NCBI RefSeq assembly: GCF_001578705.1
Contig: NZ_KQ969037.1
Span: forward strand, 939,180-1,003,179
Source: Streptococcus oralis
GTDB lineage: Bacteria; Bacillota; Bacilli; Lactobacillales; Streptococcaceae
Reading direction: 5' to 3'
DNA: 64,000 nucleotides
Made by a program: the position numbers and the translations under genes. The notes beneath the pieces are model-generated. The model was not told where the DNA came from and did no database searches. It worked only from the letters and a program-made list of their open reading frames with translations. Below, piece after piece: positions 17,356 to 27,925 of the stretch. Each line of letters begins with the position of its first letter. The stretch's first letter is position 1.

Positions 17356-19248
17356 TTACCAAATAATCATACGGTCCTCTGGTGAACGCCACATACCGTC
17401 GCCTTCTTTGACATCATAAGTTGTAAAGAAGTCATCGAAGTTTGGTACTTGGACATTGACTCGGAGTTTGGCAGGCGCGTGCACATCGACACTGGCCATG
17501 AGTTTCATCAACTCAGGACGGCCTTTCATACGCCAGATACGAGCAAAGTTGTGGAAGAATTCTTCAGCAGAGAAGTCTGGTTCTCTCTTGGCAGCTTCAA
17601 GAGCTGCAGCAATCCCTCCCAAGTCCGCAACGTTTTCTGATACGGTTAGTTTCCCGTTGATCCTTGCGCCGTAAGATTCTTGGCCATCAAACTGGTCAAT
17701 GACCTTTTGTGTTTTTTCTTTAAAGGCAGCATAGTCGCTTTCTGTCCACCAATCCTTGAGGCTACCATTTTCATCAAAGGAAGCGCCATTTGTATCAAAG
17801 GCATGAGAAATCTCGTGGGCAATAACCGCACCAATTCCACCGTAGTTGGCTGAGGACGACTGATGCAAGTCATAGAAAGGCGCCTGCAAAATAGCCGCTG
17901 GAAAGACAATCAAGTTCTTCTGAGGATTATAGTAGGCATTAACCATGTGAGCTGGCATTCCCCACTCCTTGTAGTCTACAGGTTGGTTCCACTTGCTCCA
18001 GCTGTGCTTGATTTCCACACGCGCAAAGGCTAGGGCATTCTCAAAGAGACTGGCAGTTTCGTCCACTACTTTGTCCTTGTAGCGTTCTGGCAATTCCTCT
18101 GGATAACCGATATAAGGCTTGATGACATTGAGTTTGACAATGGCCTTGTCACGCGTTTCAGGAGTGAGCCAGTCGTTCTTAGCCAAGCGTTCCTTATAGA
18201 CATCAATCATGGTCGCCACTTTTTTCTCTACGTCTGCCTTAGCTTCTGGGGAGAATTTTTCATGCGCATACCAGAGACCGAGAGCTTGCTTGAAAGGACC
18301 TTGGGCTAAATGATAAGCTGCCTTGACCTTGTCCTGAGCTTCTGGAACACCTGAAAGGGCACGTCCATAGGCACCTGACAAAACACGAATCTCGTCTGTG
18401 AGATAGCTGGTTGAAAGATTGACTACGCCCAAAATCAAAGTCGCCTTAAGCAAAGGCCATGCTTCTTCACTATAGAATTGATCTGCTGCTTGCCAGAAAC
18501 GTTCCTCGTCTACGATAACCTTATCTGGCGTTTGTCCAAGAACTGCTTGGAAGAAATCATCCAAAGGTAGGGCAGGGGCGAATTTTTTGAAATCTTCATA
18601 GGCATATGGATGGTAGAGTTTGGCATATTCTGAACTTTCTTCGTTTGAAAGAACCACTGCTGCGATACGACGGTCCAATTCCAATCTCTTCTCTAGTAAG
18701 TCTTCGATTTCCTCGTCTGAGAAATCGTAAGCTTTGAGAAGATTTGTAGTACTTTCCTTCCAAAGCGTCAAGAGTTCCTCACGCTGAGGATGGTCTTCAG
18801 CGTAGTAGGTTGTATCTGGCAAAATCGTCCCTGGTGCACTGGCCCAGAGAACATTGGTTCTGGCATCCATAAAGTCTGGTGATACACCAAATGGAAGGAA
18901 GTCTGGCTTGCCTGCTAGTTCAAACTCTGCCAGTTTGCTGGTAAAATCTGCGAAACTCTCCAAATTTTGGTATTCCTTAAGTAGAGGAAGGACAGGCTTG
19001 ATTCCATCTGCTTCTCTCTTGTCAAAATCACGTACCATACGATGGTACTTAACAAAATTTGCGAGGATAGTATCCTCTGGGACTTCTTCACCTGCCAACC
19101 ACTTGTCCGTAGTCGCCAGCATCAACTCTTCAATTTCCTCGTCAAGGTCAATAAAACCACCAGTTCGAGATTTGTCAGCTGGAATGACAGCTGTTTTTTC
19201 CCATTCGCCATTGATTGCATCATAAAAATCGTCTTGATAACGTGTCAT
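17356..19248 (-). CDS. pepO: Neprilysin-like M13 endopeptidase PepO
   Basis: The protein has 630 residues, the usual length for bacterial PepO. It is a zinc metallo-endopeptidase of the M13 family. The active site reads VIAHEISHAFD (HExxH) near residue 480, followed by ENVADLGGI (the third zinc ligand in ExxxD) near 535, and the substrate-binding NAYYNP is near 430. The end FVKEGDGMWRSPEDRMIIW-like tail (CxxW in mammalian homologues, here without Cys) closes the protein. There is no signal peptide; pneumococcal PepO is nevertheless found at the cell surface and in culture fluid, binding plasminogen and fibronectin. It is convergent with the MBL gene and divergent from psaB. Confidence 0.95.
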   Translation of the reverse strand: MTRYQDDFYDAINGEWEKTAVIPADKSRTGGFIDLDEEIEELMLATTDKWLAGEEVPEDTILANFVKYHRMVRDFDKREADGIKPVLPLLKEYQNLESFADFTSKLAEFELAGKPDFLPFGVSPDFMDARTNVLWASAPGTILPDTTYYAEDHPQREELLTLWKESTTNLLKAYDFSDEEIEDLLEKRLELDRRIAAVVLSNEESSEYAKLYHPYAYEDFKKFAPALPLDDFFQAVLGQTPDKVIVDEERFWQAADQFYSEEAWPLLKATLILGVVNLSTSYLTDEIRVLSGAYGRALSGVPEAQDKVKAAYHLAQGPFKQALGLWYAHEKFSPEAKADVEKKVATMIDVYKERLAKNDWLTPETRDKAIVKLNVIKPYIGYPEELPERYKDKVVDETASLFENALAFARVEIKHSWSKWNQPVDYKEWGMPAHMVNAYYNPQKNLIVFPAAILQAPFYDLHQSSSANYGGIGAVIAHEISHAFDTNGASFDENGSLKDWWTESDYAAFKEKTQKVIDQFDGQESYGARINGKLTVSENVADLGGIAAALEAAKREPDFSAEEFFHNFARIWRMKGRPELMKLMASVDVHAPAKLRVNVQVPNFDDFFTTYDVKEGDGMWRSPEDRMIIW

Positions 19249-19364
19249 CTTGTTCTCGCTTTCATTTTTTCACTTATTCTTAGCTTAGCAAAAAACACTT
19301 GGGAATGCAATTAAAAATGGTTTCTCTTTTTTCTTCATTTTTCAGTTATTATTTTAAATTTTTC

Positions 19365-19402
19365 AAAAATTAACTTGACTTAATTTTTTTTTAAGGTATA
19401 TT
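19365..19402 (+). promoter_or_regulatory. psa promoter with PsaR-type operator
   Basis: The inverted repeat AAAAATTAA-N6-TTAATTTTT (19365-19388) matches the binding site of the PsaR/ScaR/SloR manganese repressors. It covers a -35 box TTGACT (19375-19380), followed at 16 bases by TATATT (19397-19402). Manganese-loaded PsaR would block transcription of psaBCA. Confidence 0.85.
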
Positions 19403-19426
19403 AAAATACAGGAGGAAAACAACTGT

Positions 19427-20149
19427 ATGATACGTATTGAAAACCTCAGTGTCTCCTACAAAGAAACGTTGGCACTAAAGGATATTTCACTAGTGCTCCA
19501 AGGACCAACTATTACCGGAATTATTGGTCCAAACGGTGCTGGAAAATCAACTTTATTAAAAAGTATGTTGGGAATTATCCCACACGAAGGTCAGGCCTTT
19601 CTCGATGACAAAGAATTCAAGAAATCTTTACATCGAGTTGCCTATGTCGAGCAAAAAATCCATATCGACTACAATTTCCCTATCAAGGTCAAGGAATGCG
19701 TCTCTCTGGGACTCTATCCATCCATCCCACTCTTTCACACCTTAAAGGCAAACCACTGGAAAAAAGTGGCAGATGCACTTGAAATCGTTGGACTCTCAGA
19801 CTATGCTGACCGCCAAATCAGCCAGCTCTCAGGAGGACAATTTCAACGTGTGTTGATTGCCCGTTGCTTAGTGCAGGAAGCTGACTACATCTTTTTAGAT
19901 GAGCCTTTTGTCGGGATTGACTCGGTTAGTGAAGAGATTATCATGAATACGCTGAGAGACCTTAAAAAAGCTGGTAAAACAGTTCTTATCGTTCATCATG
20001 ACCTCAGTAAAGTCCCCCATTATTTCGACCAAGTTCTGCTTCTCAATCGAGAATTGGTAGCTATTGGTCCAACTAAAGAAACCTTTACCGAGGCCAATCT
20101 CAAAAAGGCCTACGGTAGCAAACTCTTTTTCAATGGAGGTGACCTATGA
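19427..20149 (+). CDS. psaB: Manganese ABC transporter ATP-binding protein PsaB
   Basis: The protein has 240 residues. It is the ATPase of the manganese importer. Walker A is GPNGAGKST (residues 36-44), the signature is [15 protein letters not shown], and Walker B runs [12 protein letters not shown], with the switch His in [15 protein letters not shown] site lies 10 bases before the ATG. The stop overlaps the psaC start by 4 bases. Its promoter carries the PsaR operator. Confidence 0.96.
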   Translation: MIRIENLSVSYKETLALKDISLVLQGPTITGIIGPNGAGKSTLLKSMLGIIPHEGQAFLDDKEFKKSLHRVAYVEQKIHIDYNFPIKVKECVSLGLYPSIPLFHTLKANHWKKVADALEIVGLSDYADRQISQLSGGQFQRVLIARCLVQEADYIFLDEPFVGIDSVSEEIIMNTLRDLKKAGKTVLIVHHDLSKVPHYFDQVLLLNRELVAIGPTKETFTEANLKKAYGSKLFFNGGDL

Positions 20150-20994
20150 TAGCAGAATTTATCAATGGATTGCAAAATTTCCATTTCCTACAAAACGCCT
20201 TGATCACAGCTATTGTCATTGGAGTCGTTGCTGGAGCTGTGGGATGTTTTATCATCCTGCGTGGAATGTCTCTCATGGGAGATGCCATCTCTCACGCAGT
20301 TTTGCCTGGCGTAGCCCTTTCCTTTATCCTGGGAATTGATTTCTTTATTGGAGCGATCATCTTTGGTTTGATGGCTTCCATCATCATTACCTACATCAAG
20401 GGAAACTCTATCATCAAGAGTGACACTGCCATTGGTATTACCTTTTCATCTTTCTTAGCCTTAGGTGTCATCTTGATTAGTGTTGCCAAGAGTTCGACAG
20501 ACCTCTTCCATATCCTTTTTGGGAATATCCTTGCTGTCCAAGATACGGACATGTGGATCACCATTGGTGTGGGGGCATTGATTCTTTTGATTATCGGGAT
20601 TTTCTTTAAACAACTATTGATTACATCCTTTGACGAGCTTTTGGCTAAAGCCATGGGAATGCCCGTCAATTTCTACCACTATCTGCTCATGGTGCTCTTG
20701 ACCCTTGTGTCAGTCACCGCCATGCAAAGTGTTGGAACTATTCTTATCGTGGCCATGTTGATTACCCCAGCTGCGACGGCTTACCTTTATGCTAATAGCC
20801 TAAAGAGCATGATTTTTCTTTCATCAACCCTAGGGGCAACCGCTTCTGTCTTGGGACTCTTTATCGGCTACAGCTTCAATCTCGCAGCAGGATCCAGCAT
20901 CGTGCTCACATCCGCCAGCTTCTTTTTAATCAGTTTCTTTATCTCTCCTAAGCAACGATACTTGAAACTGAAAAACAAAAAAATCATTAAATAA
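20146..20994 (+). CDS. psaC: Manganese ABC transporter permease PsaC
   Basis: The protein has 282 residues with eight or nine membrane segments. It is of the ABC-3 family (zinc/manganese permeases), as shown by [22 protein letters not shown] near residue 38, which is the coupling region of this family. It overlaps psaB by 4 bases and is followed 26 bases later by psaA. It is part of the psaBCA operon, which imports Mn(II). Confidence 0.96.
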   Translation: MIAEFINGLQNFHFLQNALITAIVIGVVAGAVGCFIILRGMSLMGDAISHAVLPGVALSFILGIDFFIGAIIFGLMASIIITYIKGNSIIKSDTAIGITFSSFLALGVILISVAKSSTDLFHILFGNILAVQDTDMWITIGVGALILLIIGIFFKQLLITSFDELLAKAMGMPVNFYHYLLMVLLTLVSVTAMQSVGTILIVAMLITPAATAYLYANSLKSMIFLSSTLGATASVLGLFIGYSFNLAAGSSIVLTSASFFLISFFISPKQRYLKLKNKKIIK

Positions 20995-21020
20995 CGGGGA
21001 AACCCTTCTGGAGGAATCTA

Positions 21021-21950
21021 ATGAAAAAATTAGGTACATTGCTTGTACTCTTTCTTTCCGTCATTGCACTTGTCGCATGTGCTAGCGGAAAAAAAGATGC
21101 TGCTTCTGGTCAAAAACTAAAAGTTGTTGCTACAAACTCAATCATCGCTGATATTACCAAGAATATCGCTGGTGACAAGATCGACCTTCACAGTATCGTT
21201 CCTGTTGGTCAAGACCCACACGAATACGAACCACTTCCTGAAGACGTTAAGAAAACTTCTCAAGCTGATTTGATTTTCTATAACGGAATCAATCTTGAAA
21301 CTGGTGGCAATGCTTGGTTTACCAAATTGGTTGAAAATGCCAAGAAAACTGAAAACAAAGACTACTTTGCAGTTAGTGACGGCGTAGACATCATCTACCT
21401 TGAAGGTCAAAACGAAAAAGGTAAAGAAGACCCACACGCTTGGCTCAACCTTGAAAATGGGATGATTTATGCTAAAAATATCGCTAAACAGCTCATCGCT
21501 AAGGATCCTAGCAACAAGGAATTCTACGAAAAAAATCTCAAAGACTATACTGAAAAACTAGACAAACTAGACAAGGAAGCCAAAGAGAAATTTAACAATA
21601 TCCCTGCTGAGAAGAAACTCATCGTAACCAGCGAAGGATGCTTCAAATACTTCTCTAAAGCTTACGGAGTCCCAAGTGCCTACATCTGGGAAATCAACAC
21701 GGAAGAAGAAGGAACACCTGAACAAATCAAGACCTTGGTTGAAAAACTTCGCCAAACAAAAGTTCCATCACTCTTTGTTGAATCAAGTGTCGATGACCGT
21801 CCAATGAAGACTGTTTCACAAGACACAAATATCCCAATCTACGCACAAATCTTTACTGACTCAATCGCTGAAGAAGGTAAAGAAGGCGACAGCTACTACA
21901 GCATGATGAAATACAACCTTGACAAGATTGCTGAAGGTTTGTCAAAATAA
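21021..21950 (+). CDS. psaA: Manganese-binding lipoprotein PsaA
   Basis: The protein has 309 residues. A signal sequence (residues 1-19) ends in the lipobox LVAC, with the lipidated Cys at residue 20. The substrate-binding protein of the cluster A-I (LraI) family has metal ligands recognisable as His in [12 protein letters not shown] (near 67), His in KEDPHAWLN (near 139), Glu in [10 protein letters not shown] (near 205) and Asp in [10 protein letters not shown] (near 280), the same set as in PsaA of pneumococcus. It delivers Mn(II) to PsaBC and was first described as an adhesin. A GGAGG site precedes the start. An extra Cys in SEGCFKYF is noted; several members have Ala there. Confidence 0.96.
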   Translation: MKKLGTLLVLFLSVIALVACASGKKDAASGQKLKVVATNSIIADITKNIAGDKIDLHSIVPVGQDPHEYEPLPEDVKKTSQADLIFYNGINLETGGNAWFTKLVENAKKTENKDYFAVSDGVDIIYLEGQNEKGKEDPHAWLNLENGMIYAKNIAKQLIAKDPSNKEFYEKNLKDYTEKLDKLDKEAKEKFNNIPAEKKLIVTSEGCFKYFSKAYGVPSAYIWEINTEEEGTPEQIKTLVEKLRQTKVPSLFVESSVDDRPMKTVSQDTNIPIYAQIFTDSIAEEGKEGDSYYSMMKYNLDKIAEGLSK

Positions 21951-21956
21951 TCCATT

Positions 21957-21991
21957 AAAAAACGTCGTTCTCACGGAATTGGCGTTTTTTT
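21957..21991 (+). terminator. Probable terminator of psaA
   Basis: The arms AAAAAACG and CGTTTTTT bracket a longer, partly G-U paired stem and are followed by T's. It lies 7 bases after the psaA stop; some read-through into tpx is likely. Confidence 0.6.
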
Positions 21992-22010
21992 ACACTTTCC
22001 GGTCAAATCA

Positions 22011-22040
22011 TTGGAAAAATCTGACAATTCTCGGTAAAAT
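22011..22040 (+). promoter_or_regulatory. Possible promoter of tpx
   Basis: TTGGAA (22011-22016) and TAAAAT (22035-22040) are 18 bases apart. It would let tpx be expressed apart from psaBCA. Confidence 0.45.
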
Positions 22041-22066
22041 AAAAGAAAAAAGAATGGAGTAGTTTC

Positions 22067-22561
22067 ATGACCACTTTTCTCGGAAATCCTGTAACTTTTA
22101 CAGGTAAACAACTGCAAGTCGGAGACAAGGCACTCGACTTTTCCCTCACTACAACCGATCTCTCTAAAAAAAGTCTTGCCGACTTTGAAGGAAAGAAAAA
22201 GGTTTTGAGCGTTGTCCCATCTATCGATACTGGTATCTGCTCAACGCAAACACGTCGATTCAACCAAGAACTTGCCAACCTTGACAACACCGTCGTTCTT
22301 ACCGTTTCTATGGACCTACCATTTGCCCAAGGACGCTGGTGCGGGGCTGAAGGTCTTGACAATGCCATCATGCTATCAGACTACTTTGATCATTCTTTTG
22401 GACGTGACTATGCCCTCTTGATCAACGAATGGCATCTCCTTGCACGTGCTGTCTTTGTTCTCGATACTGACAATGTCATCCGTTATGTGGAATACGTTGA
22501 CAACATCAACACGGAACCAGACTTTGAAGCTGCTATTGCTGCAGTGAAAGAACTGGACTAA
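22067..22561 (+). CDS. tpx: Thiol peroxidase (atypical 2-Cys peroxiredoxin)
   Basis: The protein has 164 residues. The peroxidatic Cys is C58 in the motif [12 protein letters not shown], and the resolving Cys is C92 in RWCGAEG, the pair that defines Tpx. It reduces peroxides using thioredoxin. In the psa locus of pneumococcus it is called PsaD. ATGGAG precedes the start. A terminator hairpin follows before psaR. Link to manganese uptake is plausible because both protect against oxidants. Confidence 0.96.
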   Translation: MTTFLGNPVTFTGKQLQVGDKALDFSLTTTDLSKKSLADFEGKKKVLSVVPSIDTGICSTQTRRFNQELANLDNTVVLTVSMDLPFAQGRWCGAEGLDNAIMLSDYFDHSFGRDYALLINEWHLLARAVFVLDTDNVIRYVEYVDNINTEPDFEAAIAAVKELD

Positions 22562-22584
22562 AATCAAGGCCATTACGGCAGAAG

Positions 22585-22607
22585 GCTAGAGAAATCTAGC
22601 TTTTTTT
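22585..22607 (+). terminator. Terminator of tpx
   Basis: The perfect stem GCTAGA-GAAA-TCTAGC is followed by seven T's. Confidence 0.9.
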
Positions 22608-22615
22608 GATATACT
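22607..22615 (+). promoter_or_regulatory. Extended -10 promoter of psaR
   Basis: TG-A-TATACT (22607-22615) is an extended -10 element. No good -35 is seen, because the tpx terminator occupies that position. An ATG at 22618 would lie only 3 bases from this box, so it cannot be the start of psaR. Confidence 0.6.
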
Positions 22616-22644
22616 AGATGGAGAGAAAAGACAAGAGGGAACGA

Positions 22645-23295
22645 ATGACGCCAAATAAAGAAGACTACCTAAAATGTATTTATGAAATCGGTACGGAAAT
22701 GCAAAAAATCACCAATAAAGAAATTGCTGCCCGTATGCAGGTCTCTCCACCTGCCGTAACAGAGATGATCAAACGCATGAAAAGTGAAAATCTCATTCTC
22801 AAGGACAAGGAGAACGGCTATCTATTGACAAATATCGGCCTCGAACTGGTCTCTGAGCTCTATCGCAAGCATCGGTTGATTGAAGTCTTTCTAGTTCACC
22901 ATCTCGACTATACCAGCGATCAAATCCATGAGGAAGCTGAGGTCCTAGAGCACACTGTATCCGACCTCTTCGTAGAGAGACTGGATAAACTACTGGGCTT
23001 TCCTAAAACCTGCCCCCACGGAGGAACCATCCCAGCCAAGGGAGAGCTCTTGGTCGAAATTAACGACCTACCTCTAGCAGATACCAAAGAAGCCGGTAAC
23101 TATCTCCTGACTCGGGTTCATGATAGCTTTGATCTACTCAAATACTTAGAAAAGCATGAAATTCATATCGGTGACCAACTCCAAGTCAAACAGTTTGATA
23201 ATTTTTCCAATACTTTTACACTGGTCAACAAGGATGAAGACCTCCAAGTTGGTATCGATATCGCCAAACAACTCTATGTTGAAAAAATCAACTAA
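22645..23295 (+). CDS. psaR: DtxR-family manganese-dependent repressor PsaR
   Basis: The protein has 216 residues from ATG 22645, behind AAGAGGGA; a longer frame from 22618 would begin inside the promoter. The N-terminal winged helix reads MTPNKEDYLKCIYEIG and NKEIAARMQVSPPAVTEMIKR. The dimerisation domain has metal ligands such as HEEAEVLEHTVSD and GFPKTCPHGGTIP, and a C-terminal FeoA/SH3-like domain is present. This is the MntR/DtxR-type regulator that represses psaBCA when manganese is high. It lies directly after tpx, close to its target promoter at 19365-19402. Confidence 0.93.
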   Translation: MTPNKEDYLKCIYEIGTEMQKITNKEIAARMQVSPPAVTEMIKRMKSENLILKDKENGYLLTNIGLELVSELYRKHRLIEVFLVHHLDYTSDQIHEEAEVLEHTVSDLFVERLDKLLGFPKTCPHGGTIPAKGELLVEINDLPLADTKEAGNYLLTRVHDSFDLLKYLEKHEIHIGDQLQVKQFDNFSNTFTLVNKDEDLQVGIDIAKQLYVEKIN

Positions 23296-23302
23296 CCCCT
23301 TA

Positions 23303-23336
23303 TTCCTGAAAGAAACTTCTTTCAGGGATTTTTTAT
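23303..23336 (+). terminator. Terminator of psaR
   Basis: The stem CCTGAAAGAA-AC-TTCTTTCAGG is followed by a T-run. Confidence 0.85.
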
Positions 23337-23402
23337 TATTTTAGTTGTAAGTCCCATTCTTTTGGTGTAGAATGAGGTTAGAGAAAAGAGGGAGGTCATC
23401 TT

Positions 23403-23816
23403 ATGAAAAAGCTCTTTAGAATCCATTTTGCAACCATTGCACTCAGTGATTTGCTACTATTAGCAATTTTTATCTCCAAAACCGATCCCTCTGTAGAGTG
23501 GATGCTACTCTCTGGCTTTATTTTCATCCTTGCTCAGGGATTACTGCTATTTCGCTTAGTCAACCGACTCAAAAATCAATTCGCTGAGATTTATCCTCAG
23601 ATTAGTAAAAAAAATCGCCTCTACTACTTAGGGATTCTCTCAGTTGATCTTCTGTTATTGATCCTTTTAGTCTTCACCAGTTCTCAGCGATTTTCCTCTC
23701 TTATGCCAATCGTCACTTCTTGCCATTCTACTTTTTATTATCTGACGGCTAACTACCTAAGAGAAAACTATCCAGACTTTTACGACAAACACATTTCTTT
23801 CTGGAAGTGTTTATAA
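23403..23816 (+). CDS. Small membrane protein of unknown function
   Basis: The protein has 137 residues. About four hydrophobic segments are visible (approximately 10-28, 33-55, 75-92 and 98-120), with a run of basic and polar residues between the second and third. No recognised motif is present. An AGGGAGG site lies before the ATG, and a bidirectional terminator follows. It faces dtd across that terminator. Function unknown. Confidence 0.75.
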   Translation: MKKLFRIHFATIALSDLLLLAIFISKTDPSVEWMLLSGFIFILAQGLLLFRLVNRLKNQFAEIYPQISKKNRLYYLGILSVDLLLLILLVFTSSQRFSSLMPIVTSCHSTFYYLTANYLRENYPDFYDKHISFWKCL

Positions 23817-23819
23817 GCA

Positions 23820-23845
23820 AAAACCAAGCCGACTGGGCTTGGTTT
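23820..23845. terminator. Bidirectional terminator between the small membrane protein gene and dtd
   Basis: The arms AAAACCAAGCC / GGGCTTGGTTTT with a short loop can work on both strands, as needed by the converging genes. Confidence 0.85.
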
Positions 23846-23847
23846 TC

Positions 23848-24291
23848 TTATCTATTTTTAGTATCAAGAATGATGGTGACTGGTCCGTCATTGACCAGCT
23901 CCACCTGCATATCCGCTCCAAAGATGCCTGTCTGAACAGGCACTTCCTGAGCTAGCTTTTGGTTGAAAGCCTCATAGAAGTCAGCTGCCATATCCGGCTT
24001 AGCTGCTCCTGTAAAAGCTGGACGATTGCCCTTCTTAGTATCTGCAAAGAGGGTAAACTGAGAAATAGAAAGGATTTCCCCTTCAGTATCCTTAACAGAT
24101 AGGTTCATCTTGCCTTCTGCATCTGAAAAGATCCGCATGTTGACCAGTTTTCTCACAGCATAATCCAGATCCTCCTCTTGGTCCCCTGGGCCAACACCGA
24201 CCAGTAATAAGAGCCCCTGATTGATTTTCCCCTGAACCTGACCTTCGATACTCACTTGGGCTTTTCTAACCCGTTGAATAATGATTTTCAT
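23848..24291 (-). CDS. dtd: D-aminoacyl-tRNA deacylase
   Basis: The protein has 147 residues. It hydrolyses D-amino acids (and glycine) mischarged onto tRNA. The two family signatures are present: [15 protein letters not shown] near residue 78 and the C-terminal [11 protein letters not shown] (GP motif). The start [17 protein letters not shown] is standard. The gene follows relA by 29 bases on the same strand, the usual streptococcal relA-dtd operon. Confidence 0.97.
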   Translation of the reverse strand: MKIIIQRVRKAQVSIEGQVQGKINQGLLLLVGVGPGDQEEDLDYAVRKLVNMRIFSDAEGKMNLSVKDTEGEILSISQFTLFADTKKGNRPAFTGAAKPDMAADFYEAFNQKLAQEVPVQTGIFGADMQVELVNDGPVTIILDTKNR

Positions 24292-24320
24292 AATAGCCTT
24301 TCTAGTAAGAGCTAGGACAA

Positions 24321-26537
24321 TTAGCCGTTGGTCCGTTTAACAGAGTAGACCTCTGGCACACTTTTAATCTTATCAACTACTGTCGTTAGAGTTGAGAGAT
24401 TTGAGATTCCAAAGGACACATGGATATTAGCAAATTTCATATCCTTGGTTGGTTGGGCGTTAACGGTTGAGATATTCTTAGCTGTGTTGGAAAGAACTTG
24501 CAGAACATCATTTAAGAGACCTGTACGGTTGAGGCCGTAGATATCGATGTGGGCAATATATTCCTTGCTTGAGAATTGATCTTCCCATTCCACATCCAGG
24601 AGACGTTGTTCGTAGTTTTCTTGGGCGCGAAGGTTCATACAGTCCACACGGTGAATGGCCACACCACGCCCCTTGGTAATGTAGCCGACAATGTTGTCAC
24701 CCGGCACTGGATTACAACACTTAGCAATCCGAACTAGGAGACCTGAGGCGCCTTCAATGACCACACCGCCCTCATGCTTGACCTTGAGCTTCTCCTTATT
24801 CTCAACCTTAACCTCGCCACCCTTAACTAACTCATCAGCCTCTGCCCTAGCTTTGGCACGTTCCTCTTCACGGCGTTCCTTTTCAGTCAGACGGTTAAAG
24901 ACGGTAGTAGCACTGATTTCTCCAAAACCAATAGCAGCAAAGAGGGAGTCTTCTGTCTTGTAGCTGGTCTTTTGAAGAACTTGGTCCATGTGCCGCTTGT
25001 CCATATACTTATTAGCCACATAGCCATTCTCTTGGAGCTGATTAATCAGCAGTTCGCGGCCCTTGTTGACGGATAATTCCTTGTCTTGGTTTTTAAAGAA
25101 CTGACGAATCTTGTTGCGTGCCTTGCTGGTCTTAACCATGTTGAGCCAGTCACGACTCGGGCCAAACGAGTTGGGGTTGGTGATAATTTCAACCTGATCC
25201 CCAGTTTTGAGCTTGGTTGTCAGAGGAACCATACGGCCATTGACCTTAGCACCAGTTGCTTTTTCACCGACTTTGGTATGAATTTCATAGGCAAAGTCAA
25301 TCGGGCCTGAATCTTTTGGAAGGGAGCGAACTGCACCATCTGGAGTAAAGACGTAAATCTCCTCCGCCAGATACTCTTCCTTAACAGACTCGACAAATTC
25401 CTTGGCATCGTCAGCCTGGTCTTGCAACTCAATCATTTCCTTGATCCAGTTCATCCCGATAGCTGATTCTTTGCTGTTGACCTGACCTTTGATTCCTTTT
25501 TTATAAGCCCAGTGAGCAGCAACCCCGTACTCAGCAACTTCGTGCATTTCCTTAGTACGAATCTGGAATTCAATCGGTCCTTTTGGTCCATAGACAGTCG
25601 TATGGATAGACTGGTAACCATTGGCCTTACGGTTAGCGATATAATCTTTAAAACGCCCAGGCATTGGTTTCCAAAGCTCATGCACATAGCCAAGCATGGC
25701 ATAGACATCACTATGAGTCTCTAAAATACAACGAATGGCAATCAGGTCATAGATTTCCTCGAAGCGTTTCTTCTTATCCTGCATCTTGCGATAGATTGAA
25801 TAGATATGCTTGGGACGGCCATAGATTTTCCCTTTTAGATTGCGTTCGGAAGTGTACTCCTCCAACTTGGTTACTACTTCATCGACCAAAGCCTCACGCT
25901 CTCTGCGTTTTTCCTTCATCATGTGAGTAATCTTGTAAAACTCAGTTGGATTGAGATATCGGAAGGACAAGTCTTCTAACTCCCACTTGACGCTGGAAAT
26001 CCCCAGACGATGAGCAAGTGGTGCGTAAATTTCCATGGTTTCTCTGGAGATACGTTCTTGCTTGTCTTTTCGTAGGTGGTTAAGCGTTCTCATATTATGC
26101 AAGCGGTCAGATAGTTTGACCAAGATAACACGGATATCCTCAGACATGGCCATGAGCATCTTACGGTGATTTTCCGCTAATTGCTCCTCGATTGATTTGT
26201 ACTCGACCTTACCAAGCTTAGTCACCCCATCAACAATAATGCGAACATCATGACCAAACTCTTGCTCTAAATCATCCAGTGTCGCATCCGTATCTTCAAC
26301 CACGTCATGCAAAAAACCACAGGCAACTGTCACGGCATCTAGCTTGAGCTTGGCTAAAATCCCTGCCACCTGAATGGGATGAATAATATAGGGCTCGCCA
26401 GATTTACGATATTGACCGCTATGGCATTCAACTGCGTAAACCAAGGCTTTATGTACAAAAGCAACATCTTCTTTCGATAAATATTTTTGCGTTAAAGCGA
26501 CAACCTCATCGCCCGTCAAATTCACTTCTTTCGGCAT
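24321..26537 (-). CDS. relA: Bifunctional (p)ppGpp synthetase/hydrolase RelA/Rsh
   Basis: The protein has 738 residues. It makes and degrades (p)ppGpp in the stringent response. The HD hydrolase domain shows HPIQVAGIL and [10 protein letters not shown] near residue 80. The synthetase domain shows [20 protein letters not shown] near residue 300; the RxKD form is typical of bifunctional enzymes. Then come the TGS domain (about 400-460), a zinc-finger region (CCNPVPGD) and a C-terminal ACT domain. The start is ATG 26537, behind GGAGAG. It is the first gene of the relA-dtd operon. Confidence 0.97.
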   Translation of the reverse strand: MPKEVNLTGDEVVALTQKYLSKEDVAFVHKALVYAVECHSGQYRKSGEPYIIHPIQVAGILAKLKLDAVTVACGFLHDVVEDTDATLDDLEQEFGHDVRIIVDGVTKLGKVEYKSIEEQLAENHRKMLMAMSEDIRVILVKLSDRLHNMRTLNHLRKDKQERISRETMEIYAPLAHRLGISSVKWELEDLSFRYLNPTEFYKITHMMKEKRREREALVDEVVTKLEEYTSERNLKGKIYGRPKHIYSIYRKMQDKKKRFEEIYDLIAIRCILETHSDVYAMLGYVHELWKPMPGRFKDYIANRKANGYQSIHTTVYGPKGPIEFQIRTKEMHEVAEYGVAAHWAYKKGIKGQVNSKESAIGMNWIKEMIELQDQADDAKEFVESVKEEYLAEEIYVFTPDGAVRSLPKDSGPIDFAYEIHTKVGEKATGAKVNGRMVPLTTKLKTGDQVEIITNPNSFGPSRDWLNMVKTSKARNKIRQFFKNQDKELSVNKGRELLINQLQENGYVANKYMDKRHMDQVLQKTSYKTEDSLFAAIGFGEISATTVFNRLTEKERREEERAKARAEADELVKGGEVKVENKEKLKVKHEGGVVIEGASGLLVRIAKCCNPVPGDNIVGYITKGRGVAIHRVDCMNLRAQENYEQRLLDVEWEDQFSSKEYIAHIDIYGLNRTGLLNDVLQVLSNTAKNISTVNAQPTKDMKFANIHVSFGISNLSTLTTVVDKIKSVPEVYSVKRTNG

Positions 26538-26634
26538 TTATTCTCTCCAATTCTTCCTACCATTTTATCACTTTTTTAAGAATATTAAAACTAGAAAAGC
26601 CTGTTTTCATGCCTAGACTAAGCATTTAAAAGAA

Positions 26635-26666
26635 AAAGCACTGCAAGAGAGACTCTGCAGTGCTTT
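26635..26666 (-). terminator. Terminator of msmK
   Basis: The arms AAAGCACTGCA and TGCAGTGCTTT, with a 10-base loop, are followed on the minus strand by a T-rich run. It lies between msmK and relA. Confidence 0.85.
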
Positions 26667-26681
26667 GTTATTTTATTTATC

Positions 26682-27812
26682 TTAGTAAACTGTTTTCTCA
26701 GTTTCTACGTCAAAGAAGTGTGCTTTGTTCAAGTCAAATCCAAGTTCAACTGTTGCACCTGTTTGCAAGTAGTCACGAGCATCCACTTTAGCAACAAATT
26801 CGTCTTTACCAACTTGGCAGTAAAGGTGAGATTCTGAACCAAGCAATTCTGATACAGAGATAGTTGCTTTTACAACTGATTCTGGGAATGTTTCAAGGAA
26901 AGCAGGTTCTGCATTCACGTCTTCTGGACGGATACCGAAGATCAACTCTTTTCCTTCGTAACCTTTTTCACGAAGAACTTTCAAAGCACCTTCTGGAACT
27001 TTCAAGCGGAAACCGTCAGAAACAATTTCGCTACCAACCAATTTCACATTGATGAAGTTCATAGCTGGGCTTCCGATGAATCCTGCTACGAATTTGTTAA
27101 CTGGGTTTTTGTAAACTTCTTGAGGAGTTCCGATTTGTTCAACACGTCCGATAGTACCTGTACCAGCAGGGTTTTTAGTTGCTGACATGATAACGATACG
27201 GTCAGCAAGTGTCATCGCTTCTGTTTGATCGTGAGTTACGTAGATAGTTGTAGCACCGATACGACGGTGGATTTTCGCAATTTCAGCACGCATAGATACA
27301 CGAAGTTTGGCATCCAAGTTTGACAAAGGTTCGTCCATCAAGAATACTTTTGCATCACGAACGATGGCACGCCCCATGGCAACACGTTGACGTTGACCAC
27401 CTGAAAGGTCAGCTGGTTTACGATCCAAGAATTCTTTCAAACCAAGAATCCCAGCAGCTTCTTGTACACGTTTGTCGATGTCTTCTTTGCTGTATTTACG
27501 CAATTTCAAACCGAAAGCCATGTTGTCATAAACAGTCATGTGTGGGTAAAGAGCGTAGTTTTGGAATACCATGGCGATGTCACGGTCTTTTGGAGCCACG
27601 TCATTGACAACCACACCATCGATAGATGCAGTACCTTCAGTGATGTCTTCAAGACCAGCAATCATACGAAGAGTTGTTGATTTACCACATCCTGAAGGAC
27701 CTACAAAAACGATAAATTCCTTGTCTTTGATGTCCAAGTTGAAGTCTTCAACTGAGTAGTGTTCGCTGTTTGGATATTTTTTGTAAATATTTTTAAGATT
27801 TAATTCTACCAT
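26682..27812 (-). CDS. msmK: Sugar ABC transporter ATPase MsmK (UgpC/MalK-type)
   Basis: The protein has 376 residues. Walker A reads GPSGCGKST (residues 38-46), the signature [18 protein letters not shown], and Walker [16 protein letters not shown]. The C-terminal OB domain is the MalK/TOBE type. In pneumococci MsmK is a shared ATPase that powers several carbohydrate ABC importers lacking their own ATPase (raffinose, maltodextrin, sialic acid). No permease genes flank it here, which agrees with the shared role. A cre-like sequence lies upstream. AAAGGAG precedes the start. Confidence 0.93.
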   Translation of the reverse strand: MVELNLKNIYKKYPNSEHYSVEDFNLDIKDKEFIVFVGPSGCGKSTTLRMIAGLEDITEGTASIDGVVVNDVAPKDRDIAMVFQNYALYPHMTVYDNMAFGLKLRKYSKEDIDKRVQEAAGILGLKEFLDRKPADLSGGQRQRVAMGRAIVRDAKVFLMDEPLSNLDAKLRVSMRAEIAKIHRRIGATTIYVTHDQTEAMTLADRIVIMSATKNPAGTGTIGRVEQIGTPQEVYKNPVNKFVAGFIGSPAMNFINVKLVGSEIVSDGFRLKVPEGALKVLREKGYEGKELIFGIRPEDVNAEPAFLETFPESVVKATISVSELLGSESHLYCQVGKDEFVAKVDARDYLQTGATVELGFDLNKAHFFDVETEKTVY

Positions 27813-27845
27813 GGAAGGTGAACTCCTTTTATTTTTGATAGTTAT

Positions 27846-27870
27846 ATTATAAATGAAAACGCTTTACATT
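27846..27870 (-). promoter_or_regulatory. Promoter -10 and degenerate cre-like site of msmK
   Basis: The -10 TATAAT is on the minus strand (27851-27846). The sequence ATGAAAACGCTTTACAT (27853-27869) matches the catabolite control (CcpA) consensus except for one extra base, so the site is doubtful. No clear -35 is seen. Confidence 0.45.
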
Positions 27871-27925
27871 TCTATGGCAAGGTGACCAAAAAAATAAAAA
27901 AGTTCTGTGCAACTTGCACAAAACT

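Noticed and set aside
22618-22644. An earlier ATG for psaR
   Set aside because: It lies 3 bases from the -10 box, so no leader or ribosome site would exist.
27853-27869. A confident CcpA (cre) site before msmK
   Set aside because: It has one extra base relative to the consensus; kept only as a doubtful site.
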